In this document: positions 1-7,018 of the stretch, piece after piece | Numbering within the stretch: position 1 is the stretch's first letter | How the letters are laid out: the number at the start of each line of letters is the position of its first letter | Assembly: GCA_904398645.1 (NCBI GenBank) | Contig: CAJFPH010000148.1 | Location: forward strand, 1 to 21,898 | Direction: 5' to 3' | Length of the DNA stretch: 21,898 nucleotides | Source of the DNA: Allobutyricicoccus pentlandensis | Lineage (GTDB): Bacteria; Bacillota; Clostridia; Oscillospirales; QAMX01 | Translations under genes and position numbers: made by a program | The notes under the pieces: model-generated | Told to the model about the DNA's origin: nothing | Databases searched by the model: none | What the model saw: only the letters and a program-made list of their open reading frames with translations

Positions 1-198
1 CATAAAGCGGCTGCAAAAGTCTGCTTTATTTATGCCAGGTATTCCTGTTGGCAAGGAACATGTTGTTTCCTGCATGTTGAAATCATGACGCGCTAAGCAT
101 AGAGCGCGGCGTTGTATGCAGGAGGATGGACAGTCTGACAGACGCCATGTGCCATTAGCTTCTGATGATGCTGATGATCGTGGCGTTTTCTTTTTAAG
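1..198 (+). other. Structured non-coding stretch upstream of pyk
   Basis: No convincing gene is visible here. Frames 1 and 2 are open from the window edge to about 96 and 87, but the peptides are unrecognised, so the tail of an upstream gene cannot be excluded. The stretch is rich in inverted repeats. TTCCT (42-46) pairs with AGGAA (54-58). CCTGCAT (69-75) pairs with ATGCAGG (116-122), and enclosed within that, CGCGCT (89-94) pairs with AGCGCG (103-108). It ends in a terminator-like hairpin at 141-195. This would fit the 3' part of a small structured RNA, or the 3' UTR of an upstream gene. I do not recognise a known RNA family. Confidence 0.35.
141..195 (+). terminator. Putative intrinsic terminator upstream of pyk
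   Basis: GACGCCA (141-147) can pair with TGGCGTT (181-187), six Watson-Crick pairs plus one G-U. The second arm is followed at once by the T-rich tract TTCTTTTT (188-195). The loop is long (about 33 bases), which weakens the call. It would end whatever transcript covers positions 1-140, just before the pyk promoter. Confidence 0.45.
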
Positions 199-227
199 TT
201 GCTTACTCTGTTATGGAATACGATAAA
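199..227 (+). promoter_or_regulatory. Putative sigma-A promoter of pyk
   Basis: TTGCTT (199-204) and GATAAA (222-227) are separated by 17 bases. They lie directly after the putative terminator and about 160 bases before the pyk start. The predicted 5' UTR (about 234-388) holds a small hairpin, CCAG/CTGG at 239-251, but no riboswitch I recognise. Confidence 0.5.
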
Positions 228-388
228 ATGAAACAGAGCCAGTACGGCTGGGAACTGTGGCTATGCAGAGAGAATATTTCGTAAATGACTGACTTCATGA
301 CAGCGCACATGTTTTTACGGGCCTGCGAAATGGAACAACTATAATTGCGGTGCATCGGTTTGTATTCCCGGAAAAGGAGCTGACAAAA

Positions 389-1801
389 ATGAGAAAAACA
401 AAAATTGTATGTACAGTGGGTCCTGCGAGTTCTGACGCCAGTACTTTGGAGCAGATGTGCAAAGCTGGAATGAATGTGGCGAGGTTAAATTTTTCGCATG
501 GTTCGCATGCTGAGCATTTAAAACGGATTACGACGATTAAAGCCATACGTGAAAAGCTGGATTTGCCAATCGCCATTATGCTTGACACAAAGGGACCTGA
601 ATACCGGATTGGAACGTTTACTGGCGGAAAGGCGCATTTGCAAGAGGGCGATACGTTTACCTTTTCGACCGGAGAGCGCAAGGGAGATAAAACCGGTGTT
701 TCGGTCAGTTATAAAGGCCTGGCAAACGATCTGAAGCCGGGAGATCGGATTCTGGTCAATAACGGCCTTCTAATTTTTGAGGTGACGTCTATAGAAAACG
801 GCGACGTGGTGTGTCAAGTGCTTGCAGGGGGCGAGATATCAGATCGAAAAAGCATGAGCTTTCCCAATAAAGTGTTGAAACAGGAGTACTTAAGCCAGCA
901 GGATCGGGAAGATTTGCTTTTTGGTATTGAAAATGATGTCGATTTTATTGCTTGTTCCTTTGTGTCCTGCCGCCAGGATTTAATTGACGTCAAGAATTTT
1001 TTGAAAGAGCATGGCGGAGATAATATTAGTATCATTGCCAAAATTGAAAATCGTGCCGGAATTGACAGTATTGAAGATATTTGCGAAGAATGCGATGGCA
1101 TTATGATTGGCCGGGGCGATATGGGTGTGGAAATTCCATTTGAGGAACTGCCTGCAATTCAGAAGAAGCTCATTACAAAGTGCCGGTTGCGTGGCAAACG
1201 AGTCATTACTGCGACAGAAATGCTGGAATCCATGATTCATAATCCCAGGCCGACCAGAGCGGAAATCTCTGATGTGGCCAATGCCGTGTATGATGGCACC
1301 AGTGCGATTATGCTGTCCGGGGAAACGGCCGCCGGCAAGTATCCGGTTCTGACGGTAGAGACGATGGCGCGGATTGCAGAACAGACGGAAAATAGTATTC
1401 ACTATAAGAAGAGATTTTTAAATTCGGAGTTTCAGATCAAAAATAGCGTTGATGCGATTTCCCATGCAGTTTGTGGCATTGCGATTGACATTGACGCGAA
1501 AGCCATTGTCGTCTGTTCACTCTCTGGTATGACTGCCAGGATGGTGTCACGCTTCCGCCCGCCTGTTGATATCATAGGACTGTCTGTTGATCGAAAAATG
1601 TGGCGGCAGCTTGCGCTCTCATGGGGTGTTATGCCGGTAATGTGTGAGGTTTATCCGTCGCTTGAGGTATTATTTTTCTCGGCAGAACGTCTTGCGAAGG
1701 ATGTGCTGCATCTTGAAAAGGGTGATAGAATTGTCATCACGGGAGGCGCGACAAACGGTGCCTCCGGCAATACCAATATGATTAAGCTGGAATCAATATA
1801 A
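389..1801 (+). CDS. pyk: Pyruvate kinase
   Basis: This is the last step of glycolysis, converting phosphoenolpyruvate and ADP to pyruvate and ATP in the cytosol. The ATG at 389 is preferred over the upstream in-frame ATG at 350 because AAAAGGAGC sits 8-9 bases before it and the protein then begins at the conserved MRKTKIVCTVGP. The product is 470 residues, the usual length for the form without the extra C-terminal PEP-utiliser domain seen in Bacillus. Visible landmarks are ARLNFSHG (31-38), TKGPEYRIG (67-75), catalytic Lys218 in IIAKIEN, metal ligands Glu220 and Asp244 (GRGDMGVEIP), and the ATEMLESM motif (275-282), which has Glu where the textbook motif has Gln. The C-terminal allosteric domain is present. 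It is monocistronic, with its own promoter and a convergent neighbour. Confidence 0.97.
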   Translation: MRKTKIVCTVGPASSDASTLEQMCKAGMNVARLNFSHGSHAEHLKRITTIKAIREKLDLPIAIMLDTKGPEYRIGTFTGGKAHLQEGDTFTFSTGERKGDKTGVSVSYKGLANDLKPGDRILVNNGLLIFEVTSIENGDVVCQVLAGGEISDRKSMSFPNKVLKQEYLSQQDREDLLFGIENDVDFIACSFVSCRQDLIDVKNFLKEHGGDNISIIAKIENRAGIDSIEDICEECDGIMIGRGDMGVEIPFEELPAIQKKLITKCRLRGKRVITATEMLESMIHNPRPTRAEISDVANAVYDGTSAIMLSGETAAGKYPVLTVETMARIAEQTENSIHYKKRFLNSEFQIKNSVDAISHAVCGIAIDIDAKAIVVCSLSGMTARMVSRFRPPVDIIGLSVDRKMWRQLALSWGVMPVMCEVYPSLEVLFFSAERLAKDVLHLEKGDRIVITGGATNGASGNTNMIKLESI

Positions 1802-1998
1802 GGATTCCTCCCGCTAGTTTTGTAGTTGACATTCCGCCGGCAAGGAGCAGCGTCAGCAACGCGATCCTTTTAGTGCGATTGGATCCGATCGGATTAACCA
1901 AGGTGCGATGCCGCCGGTTCGACCGCCCTCTGATTCTTTGTAAGACCGGGCAGCTGGCGTTTGAAGAGCCGCCGAACGTCGTTCAGTTTATGAAATGT

Positions 1999-2025
1999 TG
2001 GCGCTTCGCAGAGCGTCAGACCTTT
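1999..2025 (+). terminator. Weak hairpin with T-rich tail, possible pyk terminator
   Basis: TGGCGCT (1999-2005) pairs with AGCGTCA (2012-2018), seven pairs including one G-U, with a six-base loop. It is followed by GACCTTTT. The short T tract and its distance of about 200 bases from the pyk stop make this only a candidate. Confidence 0.3.
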
Positions 2026-2043
2026 TAGCGTATTCAGAATGTT

Positions 2044-2089
2044 AAGACCCTGCCACATAGCAAGATTTTTGCTTGACCGGCAGGGTCTT
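2044..2089. repeat. Long perfect hairpin between convergent genes
   Basis: AAGACCCTGCC (2044-2054) and GGCAGGGTCTT (2079-2089) are perfect complements over 11 bases. A smaller inner stem, GCAA (2060-2063) with TTGC (2069-2072), lies inside. Neither strand has a proper T tract after the stem, so it may act as a transcript 3'-end stabiliser or a weak bidirectional terminator rather than a classic intrinsic terminator. Confidence 0.6.
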
Positions 2090-2167
2090 GGTTATGAAAA
2101 TATATTTGAATAGATCCCCCAATATTTTTTATTGAGACCAATTTCGACCGCCAGTCCCCATCGAAAG

Positions 2168-2202
2168 AAGGCGGGCAAGCACCACGAGTACTTGTCCGCC
2201 TT
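2168..2202 (-). terminator. Putative terminator of the NapH-like gene
   Basis: Read on the - strand, AAGGCGG, a one-base mismatch and CAAG form one arm (2202-2191). The complementary arm is at 2179-2168, so there are eleven pairs and a loop of about 11 bases. CTTTC follows. It begins about ten bases after the stop codon of the 4Fe-4S gene. The T tract is weak. Confidence 0.5.
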
Positions 2203-2212
2203 AATAGGTTTT

Positions 2213-3040
2213 CTACAACTTTAATGCATTTTGAGGACATGTCTCCACGCATTTCATACACAAAATACATTCCGTTGCGTTTTTCTTTTTTCGCGAATTG
2301 CTGGGGACTTCTACATTCATTGGACACACTTTTTCGCATTTACCGCAGGAGATACATTTCGTTTTGTCCACTCGAATTCGGAAAAGCGAAAAATAACTCA
2401 TAGGTTTCAAGAAAACTGTAATTGGACAAACGTATTTACAAAAGGCTCTGTTATCTTGACATTTGTAAGCCATGGCAATCCCAACGGCATAATAAAGAAT
2501 ATTTCCAATGATGAAACTCCGCCACATAATTCCCTCTTTGTTCGGGATTTGAAAAATAAAGAGCAGGCTAACAAAAACAAACGAAATCCCAAAGAGAAAA
2601 TAGCGAATCATTCTCCAACGTTTTCGGGGTGTGGAAGGCTTCTTGAACGGAAGCAGGTCCAAAACCATCGCGGTCCAACAGGCATAACCACACCACCCGC
2701 GCCCAAACAGCAGTGGGCCAAAAATTTTGGCAACGGCATAATGGATCGTGGCAGCCTCAAATACTCCAAGAAACAAATAGTACCAAAACCCCTCGATCTG
2801 CATGTTTTCCCGACAGAGGAAACCCAAATATACGAGCATATACAGACCGACTGCAAATTGCACCACATTCCGCGCATATGGCATCTTTTGCGCATATAGA
2901 ATTAGACCAACTGCGATAGCGGTGCCAATATAAGAGAAATTAAAGAAGTAAAAGATGTTGCTGAAAATAAGCCATAAAATAACAGCAATTACTTCAAAAA
3001 TAAGCCACATGATAAAGGGTGGCAAATATTTTCTTATCAT
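2213..3040 (-). CDS. NapH/MauN-type membrane 4Fe-4S ferredoxin
   Basis: This is an integral membrane iron-sulfur protein, probably moving electrons between a quinone or flavoprotein partner and a cytosolic acceptor. The start at 3040 is chosen because GAGGTGG lies about nine bases upstream and the first residues then lead into a membrane helix; the open frame extends 30 codons further without support. The 275-residue product shows several hydrophobic segments (about 7-30, 35-50, 58-76, 85-110, 145-165, 175-192). It has the family's CGYAC (117-121) and CKYVCP (201-206) pairs. At the C terminus are two ferredoxin clusters, Cys229/232/235/239 and Cys258/261/264/268, each ending in CP. The family fold is clear. 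The partner is not, because no oxidoreductase gene is next to it. It stands alone, convergent with pyk and 251 bases downstream of guaA on the same strand. Confidence 0.85.
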   Translation of the reverse strand: MIRKYLPPFIMWLIFEVIAVILWLIFSNIFYFFNFSYIGTAIAVGLILYAQKMPYARNVVQFAVGLYMLVYLGFLCRENMQIEGFWYYLFLGVFEAATIHYAVAKIFGPLLFGRGWCGYACWTAMVLDLLPFKKPSTPRKRWRMIRYFLFGISFVFVSLLFIFQIPNKEGIMWRSFIIGNILYYAVGIAMAYKCQDNRAFCKYVCPITVFLKPMSYFSLFRIRVDKTKCISCGKCEKVCPMNVEVPSNSRKKKNATECILCMKCVETCPQNALKL

Positions 3041-3103
3041 TATTTTTGCCACCTCTTGAGGAAAGATTACTGCTCTGCCACATATCAGGGGGCTTAGACA
3101 GGA

Positions 3104-3177
3104 ACCGGTTTGTGCTGTCCACCCCGGCAAAATAAGTGTGGGACTAGTGCCTTTCTCTACCGGTGCTTGTACTGTCC
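3104..3177. repeat. Imperfect direct repeat upstream of the NapH-like gene
   Basis: ACCGGT-TTGTGCTGTCC (3104-3120) recurs as ACCGGTGCTTGTACTGTCC (3159-3177), with 55 bases between the start of each copy. ACCGGT is itself a palindrome. The copies lie 65-140 bases before the start codon at 3040, in an otherwise empty 251-base gap. This would suit a pair of regulator sites or a small structured leader. No known riboswitch was recognised. Confidence 0.45.
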
Positions 3178-3291
3178 GGTGGTCCCTGCCACTGCTTTAT
3201 AGATTGAAGTTCGCTCGATCTATGGACCTGTCAGAGACTAAAGGGGACGAAAGCATAGATATGATGGACTCGCAGATCTTTAAATTTCCGA

Positions 3292-4272
3292 TCATTCCCA
3301 CTCAATGGTACCAGTCGGCTTCGGCGTTAAATCATATAAAACACGGTTGACGCCCGGGACTTCGTGTGTGATGCGGTAGGTGATATGCTGTAAAAGGGCA
3401 AACGGGATGTTTTCAACGGTAGCGATCATGGCATCGACGGTATTGACAGCACGAATGATTACCGGATAGGCAAATGTACGGGCGTCATCACGCACGCCGA
3501 CAGACTTGAAGTCCGGAATAACCGTAAAATACTGCCAAACTCTCCGCTCCAATCCGTTTTTTGAAAACTCCTCACGTAAGATGGCATCAGATTCACGTAC
3601 GGCTTCCAGGCGGTCACGCGTAATAGCGCCCAGACAGCGTACACCAAGCCCGGGACCAGGAAATGGCTGGCGAAATACCATGGAATCGGGAAGGCCTAAT
3701 GTTTTCCCCACGACACGGACTTCGTCTTTAAATAGGAATTTTAAGGGTTCTACAAGCTGAAACTTTAAATCGTCAGGCAGACCGCCGACATTGTGGTGCG
3801 CTTTGACCGGACCACTTTCCAGAATATCAGGATAAATGGTCCCCTGCGCGAGAAATTCAATCCCCTCCTGCTTTCGTGCTTCCTCTTCAAACACACGGAT
3901 AAACTCTGCGCCGATGATTTTGCGTTTGGTTTCCGGATCGGCTACGCCGGCCAGTTTGTTTAAAAAGCGATCCACTGCATCGACGTAGATAAGATTGGCA
4001 TCCATTTGGTTGCGGAATACCTCCACTACTTGTTCCGGTTCCCCTTTGCGAAGCAGACCGTGATTGACATGAACGCAGACAAGCTGCTTTCCAATTGCCT
4101 TAATCAATAATGCGGCAACAACGGAGGAGTCAACGCCGCCAGAAAGCGCGAGAAGAACTTTCCTGCTGCCTACCTGAGCTTGTACAGCCGCCACTTGTTC
4201 TGCAATAAAAGCTTCTGCTTGCTCAGCGGTCTTAATACGTGCGAGAGTTTCGGGACGCCTGTTGTTTTCCAT
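3292..4272 (-). CDS. guaA: GMP synthase, ATP-pyrophosphatase subunit (no amidotransferase domain)
   Basis: It adenylates XMP with ATP and aminates it to GMP, in purine synthesis. The start at 4272 has GGAGG seven bases upstream. The 326-residue product corresponds only to the C-terminal two thirds of the usual roughly 510-residue GuaA. It holds the PP-loop SGGVDSS (44-50), then FLAQGTIYPDILES, AHHNVGGLPDDLK, FRQPFPGPGLGVR, and the dimerisation domain ending in TGTIEWE. The N-terminal class-I glutamine amidotransferase domain, with its Cys-His-Glu triad, is absent. About 280 bases of non-coding sequence with a near-consensus promoter lie upstream, so this is not a window-edge truncation. It must use free ammonia or a separately encoded glutaminase subunit, as in archaea. 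It is transcribed away from the MATE gene. Confidence 0.93.
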   Translation of the reverse strand: MENNRRPETLARIKTAEQAEAFIAEQVAAVQAQVGSRKVLLALSGGVDSSVVAALLIKAIGKQLVCVHVNHGLLRKGEPEQVVEVFRNQMDANLIYVDAVDRFLNKLAGVADPETKRKIIGAEFIRVFEEEARKQEGIEFLAQGTIYPDILESGPVKAHHNVGGLPDDLKFQLVEPLKFLFKDEVRVVGKTLGLPDSMVFRQPFPGPGLGVRCLGAITRDRLEAVRESDAILREEFSKNGLERRVWQYFTVIPDFKSVGVRDDARTFAYPVIIRAVNTVDAMIATVENIPFALLQHITYRITHEVPGVNRVLYDLTPKPTGTIEWE

Positions 4273-4329
4273 ATATGTTCCTCCATCATACTGCTTGATA
4301 TAATGACAAATAATACTTTTATCACATTA

Positions 4330-4358
4330 ATTATACTAAATAACACGATAGATTGCAA
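4330..4358 (-). promoter_or_regulatory. Sigma-A promoter of guaA
   Basis: On the - strand TTGCAA (4358-4353) and a perfect TATAAT (4335-4330) are separated by 17 bases. The predicted 5' leader is about 50 bases, too short for a purine riboswitch. The surrounding sequence is very AT-rich. Confidence 0.8.
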
Positions 4359-4464
4359 TTCATTTTTTATACGGCTGGATTCCAATCATGGACGGCTCCG
4401 GGAAAATTCGGAGCGGATAGCGGATATTTGTATCAATCACCAAATGCACGCGTTTGCTGTATAC

Positions 4465-4493
4465 TTGCGAGTCTTATACTTCTGTGATACAAT
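4465..4493 (+). promoter_or_regulatory. Sigma-A promoter of the MATE gene
   Basis: TTGCGA (4465-4470) and TACAAT (4488-4493) have a 17-base spacer. The start codon is about 58 bases beyond. Its position inside the long upstream open frame shows that the true coding start is downstream of it. Confidence 0.7.
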
Positions 4494-4551
4494 CAGAACA
4501 TTGTTCTGCGATGATATGCGTTTATTAGAAAATACGAATGGTGGGAGACTT

Positions 4552-5922
4552 ATGAGTAGTGATGCGCCTGTAAAAAAAATGACGTTGTTTTCGTTGGCTA
4601 TCCCCATTCTAATTGAGCAGGTTCTCCGAAATCTGATGGGGACGGTCAATGTCTTTATGCTCAGCCACTATTCTGACGATGCGGTTGCAGCGGTAGGCGT
4701 GGCAAATCAAATTATCAATGTTGTTGTGATTGCCTTTACGATGATTTCAGCGGGTGCTGCAATTGTGATAAACCATGCGCTTGGCGCAAAATCTTATAAA
4801 GACGGAGCCGCCATCAGTATGAATGCCGTTACTTCTGCCGCAGGGCTGGGACTCCTGGCAAGTGCGGCTTTGGGCTTTTTTGCGGAGCCGTTTGTCAGGA
4901 TGGTGGGACTTGAGGCGGCTTTGCTGCCGGATGCGGTGAGCTATTTGCGTATTACCGGTGGCGCGGCAATCATTCTGGCGCTTTCTACCATGATGTCTAC
5001 CATCTTCCGCTGCTATGGAAATGCGCGGGTGCCGATGGCGGTTGTCGTACTCAATAACATTTTAAATATTATGGGAACCTCCCTCGTTATTTTTCGTCCT
5101 TTTGAGATACCGCTTACGGGAGTGGCGGGTGTAGCTGTTGTGCGCGCTGCAAGCGAGTGCGTTGGACTGATTTTTCAAATTGTGGTTATGGTGCGTTCGC
5201 GCTTTGATTTCCGTATCTATGACATTTTCCATGTGCGTTTTGCACGTGTCAAACGGATTGTCAGTATGGGCTTGATGTCAGGTATGGAGGGAATTTCCTA
5301 TACGCTTGGCCAGGTAGTCACAACAGGTTTTTTAACAGCGTTTGGCGCCGCAACGCTTTCGGCAAAGGTATATGTGCAGAATGTTGATTACTATGCATAT
5401 GTCATTGGCCTGGCTATCGGACAGGCCACGCAGATTATTGCCGGACATAAAATCGGTGCCGGTGATTTTGACGGTGCCTATCGCTTCGTACGGCGCAATT
5501 GGCGGTATATTGCGCTGTGTAATGTGGTGTTTGGATCTTTGATGTTTGCGCTTTCTCCGCAGCTCATGTCGCTTTTTACGGAGGATCCCGCTATTGTTGC
5601 ACTTGCGCGGCAACTTTTCCTGATTGATATCTTCATTCATGCCGGCCGTTCGCTCAATCATTCGTTTAACTATGGCTTGCGCAGTGCAGGTTATGTGTTC
5701 TGGCCGATGGTGATTGCAGTTTGTTCCATATGGATTTGCAATGTTGGGATGGGATATGTCTTTTCGACGGTATGCGGGCTTGGCGCAGTGGGGCTCTGGC
5801 TTGCACAGATGGCCGACGAATGGATCCGTGGGCTGTCCATGGCCACACTGTGGCTGCGCCGAAAATGGGAAGCGCCTCTGCGAAAGACACAGGGGATACC
5901 GGAAAGCACGGGAATCTCATAG
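4552..5922 (+). CDS. MATE family multidrug/Na+ efflux transporter
   Basis: This is a secondary-active exporter of the cytoplasmic membrane, driven by a Na+ or H+ gradient. The start at 4552 (MSSDAPVKKM) has GGTGGGAG about five bases before it and yields 456 residues, normal for the family. The open frame continues 124 codons upstream, but that part overlaps guaA and the promoter and does not resemble a transporter. The pattern of about twelve hydrophobic helices in two repeated halves is visible, opening with FSLAIPILIEQVLRNLMGTVNVFMLS, split here as FSLAIPILIEQ and VLRNLMGTVNVFMLS, and an internal GVAGVAVVRAASECVGLIFQ. Late basic residues (LRRKWEAPLRK) mark the cytosolic tail. The substrate cannot be inferred. 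It is divergent from guaA. Confidence 0.9.
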   Translation: MSSDAPVKKMTLFSLAIPILIEQVLRNLMGTVNVFMLSHYSDDAVAAVGVANQIINVVVIAFTMISAGAAIVINHALGAKSYKDGAAISMNAVTSAAGLGLLASAALGFFAEPFVRMVGLEAALLPDAVSYLRITGGAAIILALSTMMSTIFRCYGNARVPMAVVVLNNILNIMGTSLVIFRPFEIPLTGVAGVAVVRAASECVGLIFQIVVMVRSRFDFRIYDIFHVRFARVKRIVSMGLMSGMEGISYTLGQVVTTGFLTAFGAATLSAKVYVQNVDYYAYVIGLAIGQATQIIAGHKIGAGDFDGAYRFVRRNWRYIALCNVVFGSLMFALSPQLMSLFTEDPAIVALARQLFLIDIFIHAGRSLNHSFNYGLRSAGYVFWPMVIAVCSIWICNVGMGYVFSTVCGLGAVGLWLAQMADEWIRGLSMATLWLRRKWEAPLRKTQGIPESTGIS

Positions 5923-5971
5923 AGGATGTTATGCCGGCCGAATCGTTGGAAGTGGAAAACCTGTCTTTTTC

Positions 5972-6000
5972 TTGCCTTTTTGGAGTAGTTGTGCTATTAT
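5972..6000 (+). promoter_or_regulatory. Sigma-A promoter of the XRE-ImmA-PHP run
   Basis: TTGCCT (5972-5977) and TATTAT (5995-6000) are separated by 17 bases. The predicted start site near 6007 gives a very short leader of about 16 bases that still contains the G-rich ribosome site before the ATG at 6023. Confidence 0.7.
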
Positions 6001-6022
6001 GAAGACGACGGGGGGATTTTTT

Positions 6023-6349
6023 ATGAATAGAATTAGAGAGCTTCGTAAAAACCGGAATTTGTCGCAGATGCGTCTGGCGAAAGAATTAAATGTTCACCAG
6101 ACTGCCGTTTCTCAGTGGGAGACCGGACGGACAGAACCTGATATGGAAAGCGCCCGTCTGCTTTCAGATTTTTTTGGCGTTACCATAGACTATTTACTGG
6201 GACATGACAGAGAGCGTGAGGAACTGGATGATGTCTATCTCAATCTTGCGCGGGCAGCGCGCGACCGTGAGTTGAAGCTTGATTCAGATGATATTGCCTT
6301 TATCCTCGACTTTGCACAGAAATTAAAGGATCGAGATCGGAAAAAATAG
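6023..6349 (+). CDS. XRE-family helix-turn-helix transcriptional regulator
   Basis: This is a small cytosolic DNA-binding repressor of the Cro/CI type. The ATG at 6023 is preceded by a GGGGGG ribosome site seven bases upstream; the upstream extension of the frame runs inside the MATE gene and is rejected. The product is 108 residues. The helix-turn-helix occupies about 4-58: IRELRKNRNLSQMRLAKELN is helix 1 and 2, VHQTAVSQWETGRTEPD the recognition part, and FFGVTIDYLLG the closing helix. The tail (about 66-108) is charged and helical, probably for dimerisation. One base separates it from the ImmA/IrrE gene, the classic arrangement in which the protease cleaves or inactivates the repressor. Its targets are unknown, though it may control its own promoter. 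Confidence 0.9.
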   Translation: MNRIRELRKNRNLSQMRLAKELNVHQTAVSQWETGRTEPDMESARLLSDFFGVTIDYLLGHDREREELDDVYLNLARAARDRELKLDSDDIAFILDFAQKLKDRDRKK

Positions 6350-6350
6350 T

Positions 6351-7007
6351 ATGGCAGTTATGACACGCAGCGCGCTGTACCGCCGTATCGACTCCATGCG
6401 TAGAAAATATGGCATTCAGGGTGTTTTTGATCCCTATGCCTTCGCCGGGGCGCAGGCGATACCACTTGCGCTGCACAGGTTTACAAATGAGCGGCTTCGT
6501 GGTATACTCGTGCGTACCGGTGCCTATCATGGCGTTATTTTGGATACACGCCTGACACCAGCTGAACAGCGCTTTACTTTGACGCATGAAATCGTACATT
6601 TTGAGCTGCACTGCGGCGAGCAGGGCGGATCAGCCTTTCAAAACAACAGCGGCGAATATCAGGCGGATGAGGGCGCGGCGGAGCTTTTGATGCCGTATCG
6701 AGATTTTATTCCTCGCGTAGCTGCAGCACGAAGAAAGCTCTTACAAAATCCAACGGAAGCCTTGACGCGACTTGCGTTGCATTATCAATTAAATTGTGAG
6801 TATATCCGGCGTAGGATGATCTCGCTCGACCATGAGCTGGATCTATATCGAAAGGGTACGCCGGTCTGTGCACTGGAGCCGCTCTCCTATCACCGCAGAC
6901 AGGAGCTGGGTGTGACGGAGGGATGTTTCCTGGGGAAAAAGAGTCCGGTGTCCGTGGCAGGAATTGATATTTTCTGTGACGACAATTCGAGACTCGGGGT
7001 TGAATGA
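6351..7007 (+). CDS. ImmA/IrrE family zinc metallo-endopeptidase
   Basis: This is a predicted cytosolic protease of the ImmA/IrrE (COG2856, formerly DUF955) family, which typically cleaves a paired XRE repressor in response to stress. Its 218 residues include the zinc motif HEIVH (79-83) and the third-ligand segment ExxAD (Glu102) leading to AAELLMP (109-115), all intact. Residues about 150-218 form a less typical C-terminal extension with several cysteines and histidines. The start follows the XRE stop codon by one base. There is no strong ribosome site, so translation is probably coupled, and the ATG at 6360 is an alternative. It overlaps the first possible start of the PHP gene as ATGA. 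The pair resembles ImmR-ImmA of the Bacillus element ICEBs1, but no mobile-element genes are nearby. Confidence 0.9.
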   Translation: MAVMTRSALYRRIDSMRRKYGIQGVFDPYAFAGAQAIPLALHRFTNERLRGILVRTGAYHGVILDTRLTPAEQRFTLTHEIVHFELHCGEQGGSAFQNNSGEYQADEGAAELLMPYRDFIPRVAAARRKLLQNPTEALTRLALHYQLNCEYIRRRMISLDHELDLYRKGTPVCALEPLSYHRRQELGVTEGCFLGKKSPVSVAGIDIFCDDNSRLGVE

Positions 7008-7018
7008 AGGGGATCTGT

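Larger units (their letters stand above)
1802..2212. other. Intergenic stretch between convergent pyk and the NapH-like gene
   Basis: No recognisable gene is present in these 411 bases. One + strand frame stays open from within pyk to a TAG at 2025-2027, about 75 codons past the pyk stop. It has no good start or ribosome site, and its peptide is unfamiliar. A perfect 12-base palindrome, ATCCGATCGGAT, lies at 1883-1894. Three hairpins follow (1999-2025, 2044-2089, 2168-2202), listed separately. The stretch may be a decayed gene plus terminators. Confidence 0.4.

Noticed and set aside
2231..2899. A 222-codon + strand open frame
   Set aside because: It is antisense to the NapH-like gene, whose cysteine motifs prove the - strand is coding.
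3041..3291. FMN or other riboswitch before the NapH-like gene
   Set aside because: Repeats are present, but none of the conserved aptamer core sequences I know could be matched.
4273..4329. Purine riboswitch before guaA
   Set aside because: The predicted leader is only about 50 bases and lacks the conserved three-way-junction sequences of the purine aptamer.
4180..4551. N-terminal extension of the MATE gene by 124 codons
   Set aside because: It overlaps the guaA 5' end and the MATE promoter and gives a non-transporter sequence. The 456-residue form fits the family.
6023..7007. A prophage or integrative element marked by XRE-ImmA
   Set aside because: No integrase, excisionase, structural or conjugation genes and no obvious attachment-site repeats occur in the window. 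The tRNA-Thr 3' end is not repeated nearby.
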